A DNA stretch of 64,000 bases from assembly GCA_052389915.1 (NCBI GenBank), contig JBQTHL010000012.1:1-64000 (forward strand). Reading direction: 5' to 3'. Positions within the stretch are counted from its first letter, which is position 1. Every line of letters starts with the position of its first letter. Below the pieces are notes generated by a model. The model did no database searches. It was not told where the DNA came from and saw nothing but the letters and a program-made list of their open reading frames with translations. Made by a program: the position numbers and the translations under genes. The stretch comes from Panacagrimonas sp052389915 (GTDB lineage Bacteria > Pseudomonadota > Gammaproteobacteria > Nevskiales > Nevskiaceae). Shown piece after piece: positions 17,213-25,069 of this stretch.

Positions 17213-17977
17213 ATGTGCCTGATCGCCTTTGCCTGGAACGCTCACACGGACCACCCACTGCTGCTCGTCGCCAATCGCGACGAATTCCACGCGCGCCCCG
17301 CCGCGCCGCTGGCCTGGTGGCCGGACCGGCCGGGACTGTTGGCGGGTCGCGATCTGCTGGAGGGCGGGACTTGGTTGGGGGCGTCGGCAAACGGACGCTT
17401 CGCCGCAGTTACCAACGTGCGCGCCCCGGGTGTGGCCGTGCGTGGGGCGCGATCGCGTGGCACGCTGGCGGTAGATTTCCTGACGCAGACCATGCCGGCC
17501 GATTTTTTTGCGCAGCAACTCGCACCGCACGCGCACGAGTACGGCGGTTTCAATCTCCTGCTGTTCGACGGCGGCGAACTGCGTTATCTGAGCAACCGTC
17601 CGCAGTTCGTTTCGCACGCCGTCGCCGCCGGCGTGCACGCACTGAGCAACGCGCAGCTCGACACGCCCTGGCCCAAGGCCTGCGTGGCGGGGGTCGCGAT
17701 GCAAAACTGGATCGCTGGCGATCTGGCCGAAGAGGAGACGCTGCTTGCCGCAATGGCCGATCCATCACCGGCCGCGGATGCGGAGCTGCCGTCCACCGGC
17801 GTGAGCATCGAGATGGAACGCGTGCTGTCGTCGGCCTTCATTCACGCACCCGGTTACGGGACGCGCTGCACGAGCCTGCTGAAGCTGTCGCGTACGGGTG
17901 AAGCGGTTTTGCGCGAGCGGCGCTTTGACGCGAACGGAAACGTGAACGGAGAGACGCGCGAGCGCTTCACCCTGTAG
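17213..17977 (+). CDS. NRDE (TANGO2-family) protein
   Basis: A 254-residue member of the NRDE/TANGO2 family, named for the conserved Asn-Arg-Asp-Glu seen here in LLVANRDEFHARP. Starting MCLIAFAW is the family hallmark (Cys2 can act as an N-terminal nucleophile after Met removal). Function is unsettled; a role in haem or acyl-CoA handling has been proposed for homologues. Its TAG stop is provided by the left end of the TGTAGGAGGGGC repeat. Confidence 0.88.
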   Translation: MCLIAFAWNAHTDHPLLLVANRDEFHARPAAPLAWWPDRPGLLAGRDLLEGGTWLGASANGRFAAVTNVRAPGVAVRGARSRGTLAVDFLTQTMPADFFAQQLAPHAHEYGGFNLLLFDGGELRYLSNRPQFVSHAVAAGVHALSNAQLDTPWPKACVAGVAMQNWIAGDLAEEETLLAAMADPSPAADAELPSTGVSIEMERVLSSAFIHAPGYGTRCTSLLKLSRTGEAVLRERRFDANGNVNGETRERFTL

Positions 17978-18061
17978 GAGGGGCTTTGCCCCGACCGGCG
18001 CTTGAATTCCGGAACCTGCTTGAACCGGCGAGCGCCTGTCGGGGCTTACGCCCCTCCTACA
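17973..18061. repeat. TGTAGGAGGGGC-type inverted repeat between convergent genes
   Basis: TGTAGGAGGGGCTTTGCCCC at the left pairs with GGGGCTTACGCCCCTCCTACA at the right (89 bp overall), with an inner GACCGGCGC/GCGCCTGTC pairing. The TAG near each outer end is used as a stop: 17975-17977 on the + strand for the NRDE gene and 18059-18057 on the - strand for the DUF2007 gene. Arms match the element at 1845-1930. Confidence 0.8.
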
Positions 18062-18356
18062 AGCCGACGCCGCAGGACCAGCAGGCGGCGAAATTTCCCG
18101 GCACCGACTCGCCGCAACCACAGGTCCAGGCGGGACGCAGGCTGCCTTCCCGGTACTCGCGCAGCAGTTCCCGCGCACGCGCCTCGTCGCGCGGATCGCG
18201 CAGCACCAGGCGCGGATAGGGGTCGGCCGCAATCTCGCCGCGACCACCCCACAACATGGCGCCAAAGATGTCGCATTCGATGTGCTCGCAACCGAGCAGA
18301 TTGCGCACGATTTCCGCTTCGACCGGGTCGGCGGCCAGATAGATGGGGTCGGGCAT
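18057..18356 (-). CDS. DUF2007-type signal-transducing-like small protein
   Basis: A 99-residue protein starting MPDPIYLAADPVEAEIVRNL, the DUF2007 pattern (a small ferredoxin-like fold related to PII-type proteins). A C-terminal segment WTCGCGESVPGNFAACWSCG carries four cysteines that look like a zinc ribbon. Its stop lies in the adjacent repeat. The ATG is only 2 bp from the stop of the upstream SDR gene, so the two are co-transcribed. Biological role unknown. Confidence 0.8.
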   Translation of the reverse strand: MPDPIYLAADPVEAEIVRNLLGCEHIECDIFGAMLWGGRGEIAADPYPRLVLRDPRDEARARELLREYREGSLRPAWTCGCGESVPGNFAACWSCGVGL

Positions 18357-18358
18357 GT

Positions 18359-19096
18359 TCAGGCGAGCCGCAAACCGCCATCGACCGGAATCACCGCGCC
18401 GTTGAGATACGCGGCTTCCGGCGACAGCAGGTAACGCACCGCCGCCGCGATATCGCGCTCGGCGCCGAATCTTTGCAGCGGAATCCGCGCCGTCTCGCGT
18501 GCGAATTGCGCGGGGGGGAATTGCGGCTGCTCCGCGGACATCAGGCCCGGCGCGACGCCATTCACTCTCAGGCGCGGCGCCAGCTCCAGCGCGAGCGCCT
18601 CCGTCAAGGTCCACAGCGCGCCCTTAGCCGCCAGATACGCGCTGAATCCGGCAACGGGCCTGCGCGCGTGCACGTCCAGCAGGTTCACGATGCTGCCGCC
18701 CTCGCTCAGCAGCGGCGCGCAGGCCTGCGCGAGGAACAGCGGCGCGCGCAGATTGCTGCCGATCAACTCGTCGAACTGATCCAGGGTGAGCGTCGCCAGC
18801 GGCGTGGCGGCGTAGCTCGACGCATTGTTCACTAATGCGTCGAGCCGTCCCCAGGCCGCGTGCGCCTGACGCGCAAGCCCGGGCAAGGCAGCGACATCGA
18901 GCAGGTCCGCGCACAGCACGCGCGCGGAATCGGCGCGTTGACGATTGAGCGTTGCGGCCAGCGCGTCTGCCTCGTCGCAGGAGCTGCGGCAATGCAGAAT
19001 CACGCGCGCGTCGTCCGCGTGCAGCGCGCGCGCAATGGCCGCGCCGATGCGGCGTGCCGCGCCGGTGACGAGAATCACCCTCGGACTCTGGTTCAT
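18359..19096 (-). CDS. Pteridine-reductase-like short-chain dehydrogenase
   Basis: A 245-residue SDR. The nucleotide-binding motif is TGAARRIG, the TGxxxRxG variant of pteridine reductases and FolM rather than the usual TGxxxGIG, so dihydropterin/folate reduction with NADPH is the likely activity. Other SDR features: VNNASSY, the catalytic Tyr-x3-Lys in AYLAAKGAL, and a C-terminal PVDGGLRL. The ATG at 19096 (MNQSPRV) is preferred over an upstream start at 19141, which would add a charged tail unlike the family. Confidence 0.85.
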   Translation of the reverse strand: MNQSPRVILVTGAARRIGAAIARALHADDARVILHCRSSCDEADALAATLNRQRADSARVLCADLLDVAALPGLARQAHAAWGRLDALVNNASSYAATPLATLTLDQFDELIGSNLRAPLFLAQACAPLLSEGGSIVNLLDVHARRPVAGFSAYLAAKGALWTLTEALALELAPRLRVNGVAPGLMSAEQPQFPPAQFARETARIPLQRFGAERDIAAAVRYLLSPEAAYLNGAVIPVDGGLRLA

Positions 19097-19187
19097 GGTT
19101 TGCGTCGCGTGCCGACTTCGTCGTCCCTTATCATCGGCCAATCCTAACCGCCCTTTCGCACGCGGCGTCGCGTGCAGACCCTAGCCC

Positions 19188-19973
19188 GTGAACGATCTAC
19201 TCGACGCCATCCTGCTCGGTTTCATCGAGGGCCTCACCGAATTCCTCCCCATCTCCAGCACCGGGCACCTGCTGATTGCGCAGCACTGGCTGGGCCCGCG
19301 TTCGGACCTGTTCAACGTCGCGATCCAGTCGGGCGCCATTCTCGCCGTGGCGCTGGTGTACCGGCAGCGGCTGTTTCAGCTCGCTACCGGGCTGCGCGAC
19401 CCGGCGACGCGCGACTACGCGCTCAAGCTGTCCTGTGCCTTCCTTGTCACCGCGGTGCTCGGGCTGGTCGCCAAGGCCATGGGCGCGGAACTGCCGGAGA
19501 CCGTGGCCCCCATCGCCGCGGCGCTGATCGTGGGCGGTATCGCCATCCTGCTGGTCGAACGCCACGTTTCCAGGCTCTCGCCGAGCGAGGCCGTGACCTG
19601 GGCCGCGGTGATTGCGGTCGGGGTGGCGCAGGTGGTCGCCGGCATCTTCCCCGGCACCTCGCGCTCGGCCGCCGCCATCTTCGCCGCCATGCTCGCCGGA
19701 CTCACGGTGCGGCCGCGCGCAGCGGAGTTCGCGTTCCTGGTCGGCGTTCCGACCATGTTCGCCGCCACCGGTTACGAGCTGGCGAAAACCCTGCTCGAAC
19801 CGGGCGCAGCGCAGGCGGAGCCCTGGCTGCAACTGGGAGTGGCATTCGCCGTCGCCGCCGCCACCGGCTTCGCGGCCGTGAAGTGGCTGCTGCACTTCAT
19901 CTCCGGACATAGCTTCGTGCCGTTTGCGTGGTATCGCATCGCGCTCGGCCTGGGCTTGCTGGCGCTGATCTGA
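19188..19973 (+). CDS. uppP: Undecaprenyl-diphosphate phosphatase
   Basis: A 261-residue polytopic inner-membrane enzyme recycling undecaprenyl pyrophosphate to the monophosphate carrier used for peptidoglycan and polysaccharide export (bacitracin resistance family, BacA). The two signatures are present: EGLTEFLPISSTGHL (residues 14-28) and PGTSRSAAAI. GTG start at 19188; no in-frame ATG fits the N terminus. It stands alone between divergent and same-strand neighbours. Confidence 0.94.
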   Translation: MNDLLDAILLGFIEGLTEFLPISSTGHLLIAQHWLGPRSDLFNVAIQSGAILAVALVYRQRLFQLATGLRDPATRDYALKLSCAFLVTAVLGLVAKAMGAELPETVAPIAAALIVGGIAILLVERHVSRLSPSEAVTWAAVIAVGVAQVVAGIFPGTSRSAAAIFAAMLAGLTVRPRAAEFAFLVGVPTMFAATGYELAKTLLEPGAAQAEPWLQLGVAFAVAAATGFAAVKWLLHFISGHSFVPFAWYRIALGLGLLALI

Positions 19974-20111
19974 CCTGGGCTTAACCCCGCAGGGCGCGTT
20001 GAATCCGAGGTGCCCCTGTCCCTGGCGGTTACCGCGCCCCCCACGGCACCCTTCTTGCTCGACCTTATCGGCAAGCGGCAACCACGGCCTTCACCGGCCA
20101 AAGGGGGGCAC

Positions 20112-21608
20112 ATGAGCGATCAGAGCGCATCCGGCATCACGTACGTATCGGTCGATGCCGGCTACTTCGAGCAGCGCGGGCTCAAGCGCTATGCGGGTGT
20201 CGCCTCGCTGTGGGCGCTGGGCGTGGGCGCGGTGATCTCCGGACACTTCTCCGGCTGGAATTTCGGACTGGGCGTCGGCGGCTGGGGCGGCATGCTGATC
20301 GCCACGGTGCTCATTTCCATCATGTACCTGGGGCTGACCTTTTCCATCGCGGAGATGAGTCCGGCCCTGCCGCATACCGGCGCGGCGTACTCCTTTGCCC
20401 GCGCCAGCATGGGTCCATGGGGTGGGTTCATCACCGGCCTTTGCGAGAACGTGGAGTACGTCATCACGCCGGCGGTCGTGGTGTTCTTCATCGGTTCTTA
20501 CCTGGGTTCCATCTTCGGCACTGCGGATGCGTTTCAGCCGGTCTACTGGATTGCCTGCTACATCTTCTTCGTCGGCCTCAACGTGATTGGTGTGGAGCTG
20601 TCGTTCAAGATCACCTTGATCGTGACCCTAGCGGCGCTGGCCTGCCTGCTGGCCTTCTGGGTCAGTGCCATTCCGAATCTCGACTTCGGCCGCTGGGCGC
20701 TCAACATCGGCGTGGATGCCGAGGGCAAGCCCATGGAATTGCCGCAGGGCGGGGGCAGTTGGCTGCCGTTCGGGCTATATGGCGCGTTCGCCTCGATGCC
20801 CTTCGCGGTCTGGCTGTTCCTGGCCATCGAGCAGTTGCCGCTCGCGGCCGAGGAATCGGTGGACCCGAAGCGCGACATGCCCAAGGGCATCATGCTGGGC
20901 ATGCTCACCTTGATCGTCTCGGCCTTCATGATTCTGCTGCTCAACTCCTCGGTGGCCAACGGCGCGTTTGCGCTGTCCACCTCGGGCGAGCCGCTGCTCG
21001 ACGGATTCAAGGCCATCTACGGCGCCGAGATTGCCAAGCTGCTGGCGCTGGTGGCGGTGATCGGCCTGGTCGCCAGCTTCCACACCATCATCTACGCGCA
21101 GGGCCGGCAGATTTACTCGCTGTCTCGCGCTGGATATTTTCCACGCCTGCTGTCGGTCACGCACGGCACCCGCAAGACCCCGCACCTTGCGATGGTGACG
21201 GGCGCGACGGTGGCGCTACTGGTGATGTTCGCGATCTGGTTTGGCGCCGAAAACAGTGCAGCGCTGATCGGCGGCACACTGCTCAACATGGCGGTGTTCG
21301 GGGCGATGATTTCCTACGTCATGCAGGCGATTTCGTTCGTCCTGCTGCGCCGTAATTTCCCGAACATTCCGCGGCCCTACCGGAGCCCGTTCGGCGTGCC
21401 GGGCGCGCTGCTGACGGTGGTGCTCGCCGTGGTCACCATCGGGTTCCAGTTGTCGGACCCGGTGTATCGCGCGGGCGTCATCGGCGTGGCGATCTGGTTC
21501 GGTATCGGCATCGTCTACTTCGCTGTCGTGGGCAGGCACAAGCTGGTGCTGTCGCCCGAAGAAGAGTTCGCCCTGTCCAAGGGAGCCGCGGAGTACAAGT
21601 CGCACTGA
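20112..21608 (+). CDS. eat: APC-family permease, ethanolamine type
   Basis: A 498-residue transporter with about 12 hydrophobic segments, belonging to the amino acid-polyamine-organocation superfamily. The N terminus (GLKRYAGVASLWALGVGAVI SG), the conserved EMSPALPHTGAAYSFARA and the IYAQGRQIYSLSRAGYFP segment match the ethanolamine permease subgroup. No ethanolamine ammonia-lyase (eutBC) is in the window, so substrate is inferred from similarity only and could be another small amine or amino acid. The ATG at 20112 follows AAGGGGGG. Confidence 0.82.
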   Translation: MSDQSASGITYVSVDAGYFEQRGLKRYAGVASLWALGVGAVISGHFSGWNFGLGVGGWGGMLIATVLISIMYLGLTFSIAEMSPALPHTGAAYSFARASMGPWGGFITGLCENVEYVITPAVVVFFIGSYLGSIFGTADAFQPVYWIACYIFFVGLNVIGVELSFKITLIVTLAALACLLAFWVSAIPNLDFGRWALNIGVDAEGKPMELPQGGGSWLPFGLYGAFASMPFAVWLFLAIEQLPLAAEESVDPKRDMPKGIMLGMLTLIVSAFMILLLNSSVANGAFALSTSGEPLLDGFKAIYGAEIAKLLALVAVIGLVASFHTIIYAQGRQIYSLSRAGYFPRLLSVTHGTRKTPHLAMVTGATVALLVMFAIWFGAENSAALIGGTLLNMAVFGAMISYVMQAISFVLLRRNFPNIPRPYRSPFGVPGALLTVVLAVVTIGFQLSDPVYRAGVIGVAIWFGIGIVYFAVVGRHKLVLSPEEEFALSKGAAEYKSH

Positions 21609-21628
21609 GCATCCCGCGCCGTAAGGTT

Positions 21629-23434
21629 TCAGGGCGCAGCGGTCTCCAGCAAGTCGGCGACATTTTCGAACTTGTGCCGGCGCGCGACCATCGCTGCGGT
21701 CAGGCCCTTGGCGTTGCGAATCGTGCGATCGGCGCCGGCCGCCAGCAGCGCCTGGGCGGTCGCCAAGCCCTCGGAGCGGACGTTTCGCGCGAGCCAGATC
21801 AGCGCGCTGTCGCCGCGCGGATCGACGGCGTCGGGCGCGGCGCCGTTGGCCAGCAGCACGCGGACGACTTCGATCTCGTCACGCGCCGCCGCCGCCATCA
21901 GCGAGGTCAGCCCCTCCGCATCGCGTGCATCGACCTCGGCGCCCGCGCGCAGCAGGGCGGTCGCCATCGGGGCGTCGCCGTCGCGCGCAGCCAGCGTGAG
22001 GGCGGTGTGCCCGTCTTCGCCGCGCGCATTTACCTTCACTCCGGCTGCGAGCAGGGGTTGCAACAGCGCGATCAGCCCGCGGTCCGCCGCGGCCATCAGG
22101 GTGGAGTAACCGGGCCAGTAGGGACCGATGCCGCCCAGGTGGACGTTGGCGCCCAACTCGATCAGCAGCAGCGCGGCCCGCGGGCGATCTGCCTTGATCG
22201 CGGAAAGCAGGGGCGTGGGCTGAGCCTGGTGGCTGGCCTCCGTGCGCCGGTCGAGTGCCGCCCCGGCCTTGACTAGGCGACGGATGATCTCGGGGCTCGC
22301 GTCCGGCTTCCCGGCGGCGGAGTCGTCGCGATCGACCGCCTCGTGCAGCGGCGTCCAGCCTTCCTGGCGCACGGCGGCTTTCGCGTCCGCGCCGCGCGCG
22401 AGCAGGAGCTCCAGCGCTTCGACGCTGCCCGACGCGACGGCCTGGAACAGCGCTTGGCCGTTGTCGGCGTTGACGTTTGCGCCCAGGTCCAGGAGCTGTT
22501 TCATGATCCCGACGCGCGCGGCGCCAGCGGCCGATTGCAGCGCCCGGTCCAGGCCTTCTTGTCCGGGCCGGGTATCGAGCAGCATTTCCAGCATGGCGTC
22601 TTCGCCGTGGTACGCGGCCTCGTCCAGGGCCAGGTCCGCAGTGGCGCCCTTGCGCAGCAAGGTCTTCGCCATCCCGGCGTAGCCGTTGGCAACTGCGCCC
22701 TCGAGAGCGGTATGGGCCTGCCAGTCGGTGGCGTCGGGATCGATGCCGGCATCCAGAAACAACTCGACGTCGCGTTCGCGACCGGCCTCCACCGCTTCGA
22801 AGAAAGTTTTCTCATCGAATTCCAGGCCCAGTTGGCGAAGCATCAGGCGCGCGCGGTCCGGTGCGTTCGCCCGGTGCCAGAGCGCGCCGCTTCCCACGGT
22901 CATCGCCAGGACGAGGACCGAGATGAGCAGCGCCCTGCGATGGCGGCGCAAGCCCGCACCCAGGCCGGAGCCTTGCGAGGCATCGATGCTGCGCATCAAG
23001 GCCTCGGCATCGCTAATGAACTGCGCGTCGCGCAGTTCCACCGCGTTGCGCCTCGGCAAGCCGGCCAGATCGGGCGGCAACTCCTGTGCCTGCGGCAGCC
23101 TGGCGCCTTGCAGCAGCACCGGAATCACGCGCGCGCCGCGCGCCAGCGCGCCAGCAATCTCCAGCCGGACCCAATCGTTTTCTTTGGAAAGCCGTGGCTG
23201 CCCGTCCGCACCGGTAACGGACAGCCAGCGCGGGCCGATCAGCGCCAGCAGTACGTCGCAGGCGCCGACCTGGCGGTGCAGGCTGGCGACGAAATCCTCG
23301 CCCGCCGCGATGTCCTCGATGTCCCGGAACACATGCTCGGCACCGAAGCGCTGTTCCAGCCGGTCGGACAGCCGCCCTGCATGCCCGGCGCAGTCTTCGC
23401 GCCGGTAGCTGATGAAGATGGACACAGAGGCCAT
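21629..23434 (-). CDS. TIR domain - transmembrane - ankyrin repeat protein
   Basis: A 601-residue multidomain protein. Residues 1-135 form a TIR domain (SIFISYRREDCAGHAGRL; VLLALIGPRWL) containing the WxxxE arrangement (Trp88, Glu92 in NDWVRLEI), the glutamate position used by catalytic TIR NADases. A single transmembrane helix follows (about 168-186, flanked by GLRRHRR), then from about 215 to the end a run of ankyrin repeats (for example DGHTALTLAARDGDAPMATA). The TIR domain would sit in the cytoplasm and the repeats on the periplasmic side if the positive-inside rule holds, or the reverse if the helix is a signal-anchor variant. Divergently placed from the tolC-like operon. Possible defence, stress or signalling effector. 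Confidence 0.85.
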   Translation of the reverse strand: MASVSIFISYRREDCAGHAGRLSDRLEQRFGAEHVFRDIEDIAAGEDFVASLHRQVGACDVLLALIGPRWLSVTGADGQPRLSKENDWVRLEIAGALARGARVIPVLLQGARLPQAQELPPDLAGLPRRNAVELRDAQFISDAEALMRSIDASQGSGLGAGLRRHRRALLISVLVLAMTVGSGALWHRANAPDRARLMLRQLGLEFDEKTFFEAVEAGRERDVELFLDAGIDPDATDWQAHTALEGAVANGYAGMAKTLLRKGATADLALDEAAYHGEDAMLEMLLDTRPGQEGLDRALQSAAGAARVGIMKQLLDLGANVNADNGQALFQAVASGSVEALELLLARGADAKAAVRQEGWTPLHEAVDRDDSAAGKPDASPEIIRRLVKAGAALDRRTEASHQAQPTPLLSAIKADRPRAALLLIELGANVHLGGIGPYWPGYSTLMAAADRGLIALLQPLLAAGVKVNARGEDGHTALTLAARDGDAPMATALLRAGAEVDARDAEGLTSLMAAAARDEIEVVRVLLANGAAPDAVDPRGDSALIWLARNVRSEGLATAQALLAAGADRTIRNAKGLTAAMVARRHKFENVADLLETAAP

Positions 23435-23583
23435 GCGTGGTTCCCGGTCCCGATGCGGCTTCCCATTGAAGCGCGGGACGTGCGCGGCTGCAATGCTGGG
23501 CCCGCTCCGACCGGCGAGCTGGTTTTGTCGCTACCCGGCTCACCCGGCAGTGAGGCAGGGCGATACAATTTGCGCCCCGCGCG

Positions 23584-23613
23584 CGGCGAGATCGCTCGCG
23601 GCGAGATCGCTCG
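23584..23613. repeat. Two perfect 15-bp tandem copies
   Basis: CGGCGAGATCGCTCG occurs twice in direct succession within the divergent promoter region (23435-23654) between the TIR-ankyrin gene and the tolC-like gene. It may be a regulator-binding site or a simple slip duplication. A GATACAAT sequence at 23562-23569 just upstream could serve as a -10 element for the rightward operon; no good -35 was found. Confidence 0.5.
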
Positions 23614-23654
23614 ACGCCGTCGCCGTGAACCCCCAATACAAGGGCGCCATCCTC

Positions 23655-25055
23655 ATGAATTCATCCCGCATGCTGAAGGGCTGGTGCGTAGCCGTGGCAG
23701 TCGCTGCGGCGGTTTTTGCGCCGCAGATCCAGGCGCAGTCGAGCACCCAGACGCCGGCGACGCTGATTCAGGTCTACGCCGACGCACTCGTCAACAACGC
23801 GGCGTTCCGTGCGCGGCTGGCGCAGGTGGAAGCCAGCAACCAGGTCGAACGCCAGGCCAAGGGCCAGTTGTACCCGCAGTTCGGCGTCAGTGCAGGGTAC
23901 GACTACATTGACGAGAAAATTTCCGGCGATTTCTTCGGCTTTCCCGATGTGGAGAGCGAGGACGATTTCGACCGCAAGATCATCGCCGTTTCGCTGACCC
24001 AGGGCATCTACCGGCCGGACGTGTGGCTGAGCCTGGACCAGGCCGAACTGGGTCACGCGCTGGCGCGCTTCCAGCTCGACTCGGATGAAGACATGCTGCT
24101 GCTGGACGTGGCGAAAACCTACTTCGAGGTGCTGTCGGCCAGGGATCTCGAAGAGCTGGCCAAAGCAGAGCAGGACGCGCTGGGCCGGCAGCTCGAGCAG
24201 GCCCAGAGCCGTCACGCCGCAGGCTTGCTGATCGACGCAGATCTGGCCGATGCGCGCGCCCAGGTGTCGCTGTCCGACGCCCGCATCTTGCAGGCGCGCG
24301 CGGCCCGGCTGGCGGCGGTATCGGCGCTGGAACTGATTGCCGGCAAGTCCTACCCGGTGCTCAAGGTGCTGCCGGAGGGCATGGTGCTGGCGCGGCCCAA
24401 TCCACCCGACATGGCGCAGTGGGTGGAGCGTGCACGCGAGCAGAATCTGGCGGTGCTGGGGGCGCGCATTTCGGCGCAGATCGCCGAACTGGAAGTGCAG
24501 AAGTCGCGCAAGCTGCACTGGCCCAAGGTCAATCTCACGGCGACCGGCTACCAGCTCGATGCCGGCGGCGGCGCCACCGGCGAGCGCGACGAGACGGAAG
24601 GGCGCATCGGCGTGAAGGTCGATCTGCCGCTGTACTCCGGCGGCTCGATCAGCGCCAAGGTGGCGGAGTCCGAGGCCAACTACCAGGCCGCACTGGCAGA
24701 GGTCGATGGCGCCATAGGCGTGGCGGTGCGCGATACGCAGATCGCTTTCCTGGAAACCACCACCGGCATTCGCGAAGTGCCCGCGCGACGCGACGCGGTG
24801 ATTGCCGCGCGTCTTTCCGATACAGCGACCACCAACGCCTTCGAGGCCGGCACGCGCACCACGGCCGACGTATTGCGCGTGATCCGCGCGCGCTACGAGG
24901 CGGAGCGCGATTATTCCGAAGCGCGCTACGAGTTCGTGCTCGACTCGCTGCGGCTCAAGCAGGCGGCGGGCAATTTGACCAACGCGGATTTGATGGCGTT
25001 CGACCGCTTGCTGCGGGTGGCGCCCGCGCCCAAGGCCGAGCCCACGCAGCCCTGA
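23655..25055 (+). CDS. TolC-family outer-membrane efflux/secretion channel
   Basis: A 466-residue outer-membrane factor. Signal peptide residues 1-28 (ending IQAQ). The TolC pattern of two structural repeats is present, with alternating coiled-coil helices (for example LSARDLEELAKAEQDALGRQ and the second-half AEVDGAIGVAVRDTQIAFLE) and short beta segments such as GQLYPQFGVSAGYDY and GVKVDLPLYSGGSISAKVAE. It would form the trimeric exit duct for the adaptor encoded 14 bp downstream. Similar to TolC/AggA-type channels of type I secretion. ATG 23655 gives a clean signal peptide. Confidence 0.9.
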   Translation: MNSSRMLKGWCVAVAVAAAVFAPQIQAQSSTQTPATLIQVYADALVNNAAFRARLAQVEASNQVERQAKGQLYPQFGVSAGYDYIDEKISGDFFGFPDVESEDDFDRKIIAVSLTQGIYRPDVWLSLDQAELGHALARFQLDSDEDMLLLDVAKTYFEVLSARDLEELAKAEQDALGRQLEQAQSRHAAGLLIDADLADARAQVSLSDARILQARAARLAAVSALELIAGKSYPVLKVLPEGMVLARPNPPDMAQWVERAREQNLAVLGARISAQIAELEVQKSRKLHWPKVNLTATGYQLDAGGGATGERDETEGRIGVKVDLPLYSGGSISAKVAESEANYQAALAEVDGAIGVAVRDTQIAFLETTTGIREVPARRDAVIAARLSDTATTNAFEAGTRTTADVLRVIRARYEAERDYSEARYEFVLDSLRLKQAAGNLTNADLMAFDRLLRVAPAPKAEPTQP

Positions 25056-25069
25056 GCCCGCGCATCCGC

